Made by a program: the position numbers and the translations under genes | Notes under the pieces: model-generated | What the model was told of the DNA's origin: nothing | Database searches by the model: none | What the model saw: only the letters and a program-made list of their open reading frames with translations | Shown: positions 56,194 through 64,000 of the stretch, one piece after another | How positions within the stretch are numbered: the first letter of the stretch is position 1 | Layout of the letters: every line of letters starts with the position of its first letter | Source: Paracyclopina nana | Taxonomy: Eukaryota; Arthropoda; Copepoda; Cyclopoida; Cyclopettidae | Direction: 5' to 3' | Assembly: GCA_019096065.1 (NCBI GenBank) | Contig: JAGUCH010000002.1 | Span: forward strand, 11,854,501 to 11,918,500 | Length of the DNA: 64,000 nucleotides

Positions 56194-57802
56194 ATGTCTC
56201 CTAATCCAGACAAGAGCAGTCCGGCAATCTCCATTGTTTCCACTCCTTACTACAATGCTGACAAGGAGACCATGCAGCCGAAACAGCAAATATCGCATCA
56301 GCCGGACGATGCCATTAAAAAGCCCAGGCTCACCAAGGCCAACCTCTTCAACTTGGCCGTGTTTGGCATTGCTCAGCTGCTTGGAGGGATGACATTTTCG
56401 CTGCTTGCTCCGTTCTACACGAAGGAAGCAACGCTCAAAGGCTTGTCCGTGCTACAAACTGGACTGGTAAATAAATGCCATAAACTATACGGCTACGGTT
56501 ATCAATATAATGAACATCTTCTGCATTATAGGTGTATGGCTCGGTGTTCGTGACGACAATCGTGTTTTCCCCACTTTTCGGGAAATACATTGACAAAATT
56601 GGCACGAGGAGCCTGTTTCTGTGTGGCACCTTTTTGGCTGGTGCCTCCAATGTGATTTTTGGCTTCCTCCAGTGGGTTGATGGCTCTGTTGCCTTCCTGT
56701 CGCTGTCCCTGTCCATTAGGTTCGTCTCTGCTGTGGGAGAATCGGCCTTCTTCTGCTCGATTTACCCTCTTGCCACCAAGGTACGGACATTATATTTGAC
56801 ACAGTCAAGATATGCAGCATCAAAGTTTGCATCATTTTCTAGGATTCCCCCGAGGCCTACAGATCCACTATTTTATCAATCATGGAAACCATGTTTGGAG
56901 TCGGCATGATGGTTGGCCCGTTTCTGGGGGGCGTTCTGTACGAGGTTGGAGGGTTTTACTTTCCCTTTGTGACCTGCGGTGGCAGCCTGGTGGCCTGCAC
57001 ATTCGTCTCCGCCATTTTCATGCACATGAAGAACAACAGTGACGAGGCCGCCGATTCCGCCGATGGCTCCCAATACAGCGTTGAAGATGAGAAAACGACC
57101 TACATGCAGCTGCTCAAGATGCCCGTCATCTCCTTTTGCTGCATTTTCCTCATCGCCGCCGAGGTCAGCGTGACCTGGTATCTCCCCTCGTTGCAACCCT
57201 TCCTAGAGGAGAACTTCCACATGAACTCCGTCAAGACTGGGGCCATGTTCATGGTTGAGGGGGCCACCTATGCTGTCTTCTCCCCCATTTGGGGCACTCT
57301 TCTGGACAGAAGCAAAAACAAGCAGTGCTTGTTCCTGTTGATTGGCTGCCTTGGCGTCCTGATAGGCTTCAGCCTCCTGGGGCCCGCTCCCTTCCTGGGC
57401 TTCCTACCCAAAAATATCTACATCGTGAGCATTGGCCTGGTGGTGCAGGGAGCCGGTGTGGCCGCCACTTTCATCACCACCCTGGTCTACATGATGAGCG
57501 AGAGCGTGGCCAATGGGGCGGCTGACAGCGATCAAACGCGAGGCATGATCACCTCGCTTTGGTTCCTCAGCGAGAACATTGCTGGCTATCTTGGCTCAGC
57601 CATCGGCGGAGCGACCTACGACTCAATGGGCTTCGAAAACAGCACCGTCATTGTGATTGGCATGCAACTGCTCACCTTGGCCGGCATCGCGTTCTTGTAC
57701 AAAATCACCCGGAATGCAGCGAAAAAAGAGAACCAAAAACTACTGTTTGACACCACCTTGAACAACAATTATAGGACGATCAAAGCTGCTGGCTCCGTTT
57801 AA
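56194..57802 (+). CDS. SLC18B1: SLC18B1-like MFS transporter
   Basis: Three exons (56194-56466, 56532-56780, 56843-57802) give 493 residues with about 12 hydrophobic segments after a 55-residue polar N-terminus. The MFS A-motif variant appears as GKYIDKIGTR between TM2 and TM3, TM1 is LFNLAVFGIAQLLGGMTFSL, and SIMETMFGVGMMVGPFLGGVLY is typical of the vesicular amine transporter (SLC18) group. The central loop (KNNSDEAADSADG) precedes the second half. SLC18B1 in mammals is a vesicular polyamine carrier; substrate here is inferred only. A poly(A) signal lies at 57877. Confidence 0.85.
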
Positions 57803-57876
57803 AAATGTTAACCAAAATCACTGATTGAAATACAGTATGTGACCAATAACCTTTCTCGTGCCGGCCTTTGTTGAAA

Positions 57877-57882
57877 AATAAA
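57877..57882 (+). terminator. Poly(A) signal of SLC18B1-like gene
   Basis: AATAAA lies 75 bases after the stop codon. Confidence 0.55.
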
Positions 57883-57972
57883 GGCCGAATCTGCACTAAG
57901 TGGTAGTAAGCGACGGTAACTCATATATGTCAGTGAACGAACTTGGCCTACTGACCTACTTATAGCGCTAAG

Positions 57973-58765
57973 AGTCCAACAACCTTGATGGTCTGGGACA
58001 GGTAAGCCAGCGAGCTTTCTTCAGATGCACACCTAGCGTAGGCCTTTTTCATAGAGGACTTCAAGGCTAGCACGCTTATTGAAAAGTACCAAGGGCGGAC
58101 TGAACCGGGTAAGCACATGCGCGTTCCGGCAAGTATCGTGCACCTAATGAAAACTTAATAACCCAAGCAGATATATTGTTGCGGTTCAGTTATGGTCATG
58201 CCCCCAATGTGGAAGGGGCTCCGCTGACCATTCACCATAACATGACTCACGTGGCCAACTCAACTTTTCCCAATGGCTGGCAACTTGGGACTATCTGGGG
58301 CCTTCAATTAGGGTAAGATGTGAACGCTGCTAAAATAAAATGAATAACAAACTGAGCCTCGTTCTCATAGCCTAATCGCCATGACTTGTGCATTTATCGT
58401 CTTCATTCTGATGCTCCTGCTCGACTACAAACCTGGCTATAAACTCATGTCCTCTATTAAGAGGGAACCTCCGTCATGGGACGAAGAAACAAGGCTTTGC
58501 CATGGCAACGTGAGTTCCTTTGTTAGCCACGTTTTCTGCGAGTTGAGACGTTATCTTCTTCTTTATATAGCAACAGATGAGCGATGACATCATGGCCAAC
58601 AAAACAGTCCGCTTTTCGCCTAAAATTACGCTCTTTTCCGAGAGTCTCGATGGCGGCGTCACACGAAAGAGAAGCTACGAAAAAACAGACAGAAAGTCAA
58701 ACGAGGAAAAAAGTCGCAGAAGCTCGTTCCCAGCTGTTGGCCTACACGAATTTACCATTACCTGA
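57973..58765 (+). CDS. Single-pass membrane protein built from small exons (5' end unresolved)
   Basis: Five short exons join with matching phase: 57973-58001, 58042-58108, 58171-58312, 58371-58509 and 58571-58765. From exon 2 the protein reads AFFIEDFKASTLIEKYQGR, then an outer segment with two N-glycosylation sites (NMT, NST), a membrane helix (GLIAMTCAFIVFILMLLLDY) and a basic, S-rich cytosolic tail of about 85 residues ending HEFTIT. No exon is longer than 195 nt. The first exon and start codon were not found; exon 1 opens in phase and needs an upstream partner, or translation starts at MTHVANS (58242). I recognise no family. Convergent with PSMD2, stops 74 bases apart. Confidence 0.55.
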
Positions 58766-58839
58766 ATTCATATACAGAGATTTATTGTTACTCGACACAA
58801 ACAGAGCAAAAAAAGAGAACTTGGACTCATTACGCGAAA

Positions 58840-61800
58840 TCAGTAATCCGGATTCTTCCTCAGGATGACAAAGCCCTCCATGATGGGGGTAAGAGGAAGG
58901 TACTCTTCTGTAGCAAGCTCAGCCCGCTCGCCTTGAGCCAGTAGAACAGGGGTGGTATGGGTTTGGAAACCAGTGATTGTCTTTGGCTTGCCAGCTTGAC
59001 CGACCACATCGACAGCTTGACCCACACGAACGGGAACGGGCAGAGCCCGAAGGTTCTCATCAAAAGTCACGAGCATTCGGGGCTGAAAGTAGCAAATAGA
59101 AGGAAATGAAAGGACCGTAGACAATAAGCGTTGTCACAGCAATTATACCTGAATAGCTGGCGCAATGGAGTACAGCAAGTAATGCGATTTTCCCAATAGC
59201 GTGGTTTTCACGTCCAGACAGGCCACAATGAGGCCAAGGAGGCCGGCCACTCCGACTGGCGACATCAACTGATGGTCACTGTGGTATGGATTCAGAGTCA
59301 TTGTGCCTTTGCCCAAGTGAACAAGGCCTTGAGCGATTCGCACCATAAATAGGTTGTTGGAATCTTTCGAGTGGTACTGGGCCAGTTGCCTTAACGTAGC
59401 AGCGAGGCGGGCGTTGTTGGTGCCAGCTCCGATGAGGCCAAGGGCCAAGATGGAGTTATGTGCGACTTCAGAGTCGGTGTCGTGGCTGAATTTTGTGAGC
59501 GTGTCGAGAATGTTCAATTGAGGGTTGGACACAGACAGGAGAGCCAAGGCCAAAGGAACCGCCCGACGAATGGCTGGCTCGCAATATCGCAACAGATGGC
59601 CGAAATGACGGAAAAGCATTTCACCGCCAATGTCTTCTCCCATGGCAATCAACGCCAGGCCTATGACAGCCACAGCTTGTTGACATGACAAGTCTTGAGG
59701 GTTGTCGAACGTGGAGCTGCTCTTTGCCTCCTCTGATTTCTTGTCGTCCGTTTTGCTCTTCTTGTCCTTTTTGTCCGTCTCCTTTTCTTTTTCAGTCTCA
59801 AAGTGATCGCTGCAAATGTGCAGGAGGCTTTGAATTTTCAAAACGTTGCCAGTGCCAGCGTAGGCGCAAATCTCCACGAGAGTCATCGCCATCGACTTGA
59901 AGGGATCCGGGAGGACTTCGAGGGCAGCAATTGTGGCTTCAGCTTGCTCTTGCTTACCCAGATAGCATAGACCGATACCCAGAGGCAAAAACTTGGCAAA
60001 GGGATCCTTGAGATCACTGCTTTCAGATTTCTCCATCAGCAATTGGAGTATGGTCGTAGTCACATTTTCATTGCATGTACCGACACTGATCAGTCCACAT
60101 GCAAGCGCTGTAACCCCAATCTGCTCCATTGTTGGTGGTTTATCTATAATAAAAATATGAAGACATTCTAAGCAACCTTTCTACCTAATGGATTACACCC
60201 AAAATTATTACCTTGGCCACCTGCGAAAATGGGGAGGAGGTGAGCAATGATTTCTTCTCTGTTGGAACCAGCATAGGCTAGACCTAGACCGAAAATAGCT
60301 CCGATAGTCATAATGCTGCTTGAGTGGTTCACAAAGTCCGACAGCAGAGCCAATGCGGGGTCACAGTCGTTCCTGACTCCAGTGTTGACGATTCCACAAG
60401 CGAGCAAAGCGCCAGCCTTGATGTAGTCCTCAGGGGAATACAAGTACTTGTCAATTTGGGTGAGACCTCCATCGACATCCCACAGGAGGAGCAACCCAAT
60501 GCTGGCAGTTGTGGACATCATTCCGTGCTCGCGATTTTTGTACAGCCACTTTTGGCCATCCTCCATCAAGAGCTTGTCGTGACCAAAGCCAGCATTGACA
60601 AAGCCGTTGACAAAGCTTGAGGCCAAATTTTGCCTGGCGGAGTCAACATTGCTGCCACCGAAGACGGGTCGAATGTTGTCCAGATGGCTTTTGTACACAT
60701 CTTCGGGCGTCTTCGCGTCCATAATGTCCAGCTCACGAGCAAGGTTCAAAAAGTTGCTATTGAGATTGGTGTTGGACATAATCTCGATCACTTCATCAAA
60801 ATCATTGTCATCAAGATCTTCAAGGAAATGTTGTTGCCTGCAAAAAGGGGCAATTTTGAAAACTATGTTGACGAAACGAGATTTTTTGCGCTTACCTTCC
60901 AAGCATAAAAGCTAGTTGTTTCTGCATGATGGGATCCTTGCACTCCAAGAAGATTTCCCTGGCCAACTGGTGATCATTAAGTTGAAGTGCCAAGCGCAAA
61001 GCTTGAGGGTACTGATCAAACTTTCGGAAAATGCTCAATGAGGTGGTCAGCAAATTGGTGTTTTCTGGCTCTGGCACATAGGGCACACAGCTAAGTTGGG
61101 AGATACAATTTAAGAATTTGCATTCGAAACTTGAAAATAGACGTTACCTAGTCAAATAAAGACAGACGCGACCGAATGAGTTCTTATCCACGTACTGCTC
61201 GAGCAAATCCAACCTCTCAACCTCCATGAGGAGATCGCAAGCTTCGGACTCGGCATGGTGTTTCATCTGAGATGGGACAATTTGCTCAACCATTTTTATG
61301 AGCTGGTCTTTCCTCTCATGGTCAGACATTTCCACGTCAGCTCCTTCAGCGGCCTCTTTGTCGATTTCATCAAAGGACTTCCATTCATTGACAATTTCTC
61401 CAGTCAAATGGCGAATATACTCGTGTCCCCAGGCCTCAAGGTTTTCACGATCCCAATGCCCCAGCAGCTTGTACTTGAGGCATTCATTTTTATCGCTCAT
61501 AGTCATGGAAAGGATAGAGACGATATCTGCACATTCCTTCTTGACCAAAGTGTTGGCCTCAAGCTTCTCGTAAACGGTCTTCATGGTTTCAAAATGGGGA
61601 ATCATGAACTTGAGAGGCTTGGGAACGGAGGTCATTGAGGTCGTCGATGCACGAATCAATTTCCTGAGGCTTTCCAAAGCTCCCGAATAGAGATTTTTGT
61701 CATCCTCCTGAAGCCTTGTCACGCACAATTCGAGCTCCTCCTTCAGCAACTTGTCTTCCTCGCTCAACTCTTCTTCCTTGGGCTCATCCTTCTTCTTGGT

Positions 61801-61878
61801 TGGCTTTTCTTTGGTGCCTTCCGCCTCTTTGGCGGCGGCAGTGGAAGTCGTCGGAGTTTCTTCACTTTTCGGAGCCAT
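58840..61878 (-). CDS. PSMD2: 26S proteasome subunit Rpn1/PSMD2
   Basis: Five exons (61148-61878, 60896-61090, 60212-60837, 59149-60143, 58840-59082) give 929 residues, close to other PSMD2 proteins. The N-terminus is charged ([15 protein letters not shown]). The middle has proteasome/cyclosome repeats ([43 protein letters not shown]). The C-terminus carries the highly conserved [19 protein letters not shown] and [12 protein letters not shown]. Rpn1 is a scaffold of the 19S base that docks ubiquitin-like shuttle receptors and Ubp6/USP14. A D/E/K-rich insert ([20 protein letters not shown]) splits the repeats, as in other species. Confidence 0.95.
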
Positions 61879-62267
61879 TCTTCCTGCTTCTGCTACCGAT
61901 GATTTGAATGTTTTTGCTTAGTCGCGACAGCTGTCGTGAATCGGCAAAAATCACGGGGCGTTCGTAAAACCAATAAAGAGCACTATGCAAAATAGCACAT
62001 AACGTGACAAGCGCATAATTCAAGTTTCTATTTTCAATCGAAAATCCAGTTTATTACAATATTTCTTTTTCAATTGCTATGAACTCTGAAAGACTTTTAG
62101 CTGAGAGGTTGCGTGTGTAAAAATATTATTTTACGCAAGATTTTCTTTGAGTTAGCATTTCGAATATCCATTTGAAAAATCTGCGAAATCGCCGGTTGGT
62201 AAATGGTATTCTAGTGAACTGCAAGGTGAAGCCCTGGTGAAATAAATATTGAAGTTGAAGTTCAACC
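61879..62267. promoter_or_regulatory. Bidirectional 5' region of PSMD2 and the 62.3-kb gene
   Basis: The 389 bases between divergent start codons hold no coding sequence. I see no clear TATA box. Confidence 0.5.
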
Positions 62268-63062
62268 ATGAGGAAATCGATTTGCACTTGTTCTTCTCCC
62301 CGGAAAGGGTGCAAAGCACTTGATTCAGTCTCCTCCTCGAGTCTCTCAACTTTAGCCGAAGATGCTACATTGATTAACGATCAAAATTTGTCAACTTCCC
62401 CGGAAACCGACTATGAATCAATTCCACCTGCAAGAAATTTGCGCCGTGAATTTAACTCGGAAATTTTGGGCATGGCCTCAGCCAGAAGGCTCAATGTTTC
62501 CCTGCCCGAAGAGGCCTCCCCGCGAAAAGTGACTTTTCAACGTCAGAGCAAAGAAAATGGTGACAAAGTACTCACTGAAGAGTCACAAAGTGACGAAGAT
62601 GTTGGACCCAAAAAGTCGCTCAATGCTACGCCTCTCTCGGGCATGAAGAAATGGAAGTATCCCAAACATGATAGCTTCATTGTGGACATGAACAATCCGA
62701 AAAATCAAGGACCACAAAACGTGGTCGATGAAAAACCTGTACTCACTGATACGAAAGTGGAGCTGGAGGCTGCGGAAAATAATGCTTTGCCTGATGGACC
62801 ATCAGTGTATTATCCACCCAAATCTCCTCTGAGGAAGCAAATTGAAAGCCAAAGCCAACCGTCACAATACTACTTGGACTTATTGAAGAAAAGGCAAGGA
62901 GCAACAGTCGGTGTTGTACTGTTTCTCCTTATTGCAATAGTTTTGTATTTCTTGCTCTTGGGTAAATTGTATGAATTGGAAGCATATCTCACGCAGATCA
63001 TTTCAGCTTTGGAACAAGTTAATGGCAAACTCAGCAACATTATTCCAAATAACGAAAATTGA
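62268..63062 (+). CDS. Unrecognised C-terminally anchored membrane protein
   Basis: A single-exon frame of 264 residues. Residues 1-205 are polar and probably disordered, rich in S, E and K, with several SP/TP sites (SPRKG, STSPETD, ATPLSG). One strong membrane segment (about residues 210-236, GVVLFLLIAIVLYFLLLGKL) is followed by about 30 residues with heptad-like leucine spacing. The topology suggests an ER or nuclear-envelope protein anchored near its C-terminus. No LEM, SUN or other named motif is visible. Divergent from PSMD2. Confidence 0.65.
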   Translation: MRKSICTCSSPRKGCKALDSVSSSSLSTLAEDATLINDQNLSTSPETDYESIPPARNLRREFNSEILGMASARRLNVSLPEEASPRKVTFQRQSKENGDKVLTEESQSDEDVGPKKSLNATPLSGMKKWKYPKHDSFIVDMNNPKNQGPQNVVDEKPVLTDTKVELEAAENNALPDGPSVYYPPKSPLRKQIESQSQPSQYYLDLLKKRQGATVGVVLFLLIAIVLYFLLLGKLYELEAYLTQIISALEQVNGKLSNIIPNNEN

Positions 63063-64000
63063 AAACCTATCCTATGTTGTAATACGTGCTTAGTTACTCA
63101 TTGTTCCTTTCCCTATGTGCAATAACAGAAAATTAGAATATGACTGAAATCTTGGTCTGGTAGAGGTGGCTCTGATCTACTGAACTTCCAACTCCGTCCA
63201 CTAATGTACCAACTTGACCTCAACTGCCCCCCGAAGTGCGAATTCAGACTTTCTTAAGAGTAAATCCTTGAGTAAATGATAATTAAAGATTTTCAAGAGG
63301 TCGACTGACCCTGAAGCGTTAATTCTAGTTCAGCTGAATATCAGAGAGAGCGGCAATGTACTAGCTGAAATCAACGCGAGCCCTCCAAAAGAAAAGTTCG
63401 AATTTATTAACTTAGCTAGGTGGAGTGACAGATTTCCTAAAAATTGTGCTACCCATGACTTCGACCTGAGTTTCGACCTTTACAATCTGCTCAGCAATGT
63501 GTGATAGAAAATTGCGGCTCTCTCTTATAATCAAGTTGAAGTAGTTAATTAACACACGCATCCATGCAAGCAACTTTAGTATTTTAGTTGGGCTTTTAAT
63601 CGATTGACAAGAGTATCGGTTATTGGCCTTTTTATTTATCTATTCATGGAAATACTTCTTGCTTGAATATGTTTTTCCTTTGTATTAAGAATAATATTAT
63701 TACCTTTTTCGATTGTAAGCACATGTTAGATACTTCATTGCTATTCATAAAAAGGCGTTGTCATTTTCTATCCTGATTAGGGTTGCTATGCAAAGTTTAA
63801 AATCTGCTAAAAATGCTGCATGTAGCATATCTAAACCGGGAATTCCTACCTGGACTTACCTGCGTAGTTTTAGCTTATTTAATCACATAAATACCAGTTC
63901 TTGGTTCCACTCTTGTATAATACACCTTTTGTTCATCATCAACTTCAGTTGCTTGAAGGAGCTGGCGTAGAGCAGATCTCGAGGTTAAAAAATGAAGTGA
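63063..64000. other. Terminal intergenic region
   Basis: AT-rich sequence with no frame longer than about 70 residues and no repeat recognised within this window. Confidence 0.5.

Noticed and set aside
1-64000. CRISPR arrays, bacterial operons or prophage
   Set aside because: Introns, poly(A) signals and animal gene families show eukaryotic DNA; no regularly spaced repeat-spacer structure was seen.

Overview
This is a eukaryotic window. Genes have short spliceosomal introns (often 55-150 bp), poly(A) signals and no operons of the bacterial kind. The gene set (ABCH-like half transporter, calcium channel alpha2delta, NUDT19, PM20D1, PIG-Q, LRRC40, MED15, Hook, SLC35B3, ARMC2, SLC18B1-like carrier, Rpn1/PSMD2) is animal. 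The ABCH-type transporter and the compact intron style suggest an arthropod, perhaps a crustacean. I cannot name the species from sequence alone. All spliced models below were built by hand from GT/GC-AG boundaries and reading-frame continuity.

Layout. 1-4.0 kb: a CACTA/EnSpm-type DNA transposon copy with a frame break. 4.1-7.9 kb: MITE debris, a patatin-like phospholipase fragment and a 241-bp Harbinger-like MITE. 7.9-20.3 kb: ABC transporter (+), calcium channel alpha2delta (-) with a duplicated alternative exon, a possible small membrane protein (-), NUDT19-like (-) and PM20D1-like (+). 20.3-22.9 kb: repeat island with a foldback element and a 435-bp hAT MITE. 22.9-32.5 kb: four-TM protein (-), PIG-Q (-), LRRC40 (+), C2H2 zinc-finger protein (-), MED15 (+) with a hAT MITE just upstream. 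32.6-42.6 kb: an ITIH-like secreted protein carrying beta/gamma-crystallin-like segments (-), a beta-1,3-galactosyltransferase-like gene (+), and Hook (-) wholly nested in that gene's last intron. 42.9-52.2 kb: SLC35B3 (+), whose second intron is 7.7 kb and packed with repeats, including two tandem 0.8-kb units that each hold two Pol III promoter-like tRNA modules. 52.3-63.1 kb: ARMC2 (-), SLC18B1-like carrier (+), a small-exon single-pass membrane protein (+), PSMD2 (-) and an unrecognised membrane protein (+).

Architecture. Genes lie mostly in divergent pairs with short shared 5' regions (NUDT19/PM20D1, PIG-Q/LRRC40, ITIH-like/galactosyltransferase, PSMD2/unknown) and convergent pairs with 3' ends 65-165 bp apart. 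Repeats are concentrated in a few islands and in two long introns. The genes are mainly housekeeping or signalling genes with no single shared pathway. PIG-Q, the galactosyltransferase and SLC35B3 all serve ER/Golgi glycoconjugate synthesis, but nothing suggests they are co-regulated.

The most notable items are the composite Pol III-bearing foldback repeat in the SLC35B3 intron, the 87-nt duplicated exon pair in alpha2delta, the ITIH/crystallin domain combination, the nested Hook gene, and several MITEs with intact target-site duplications.
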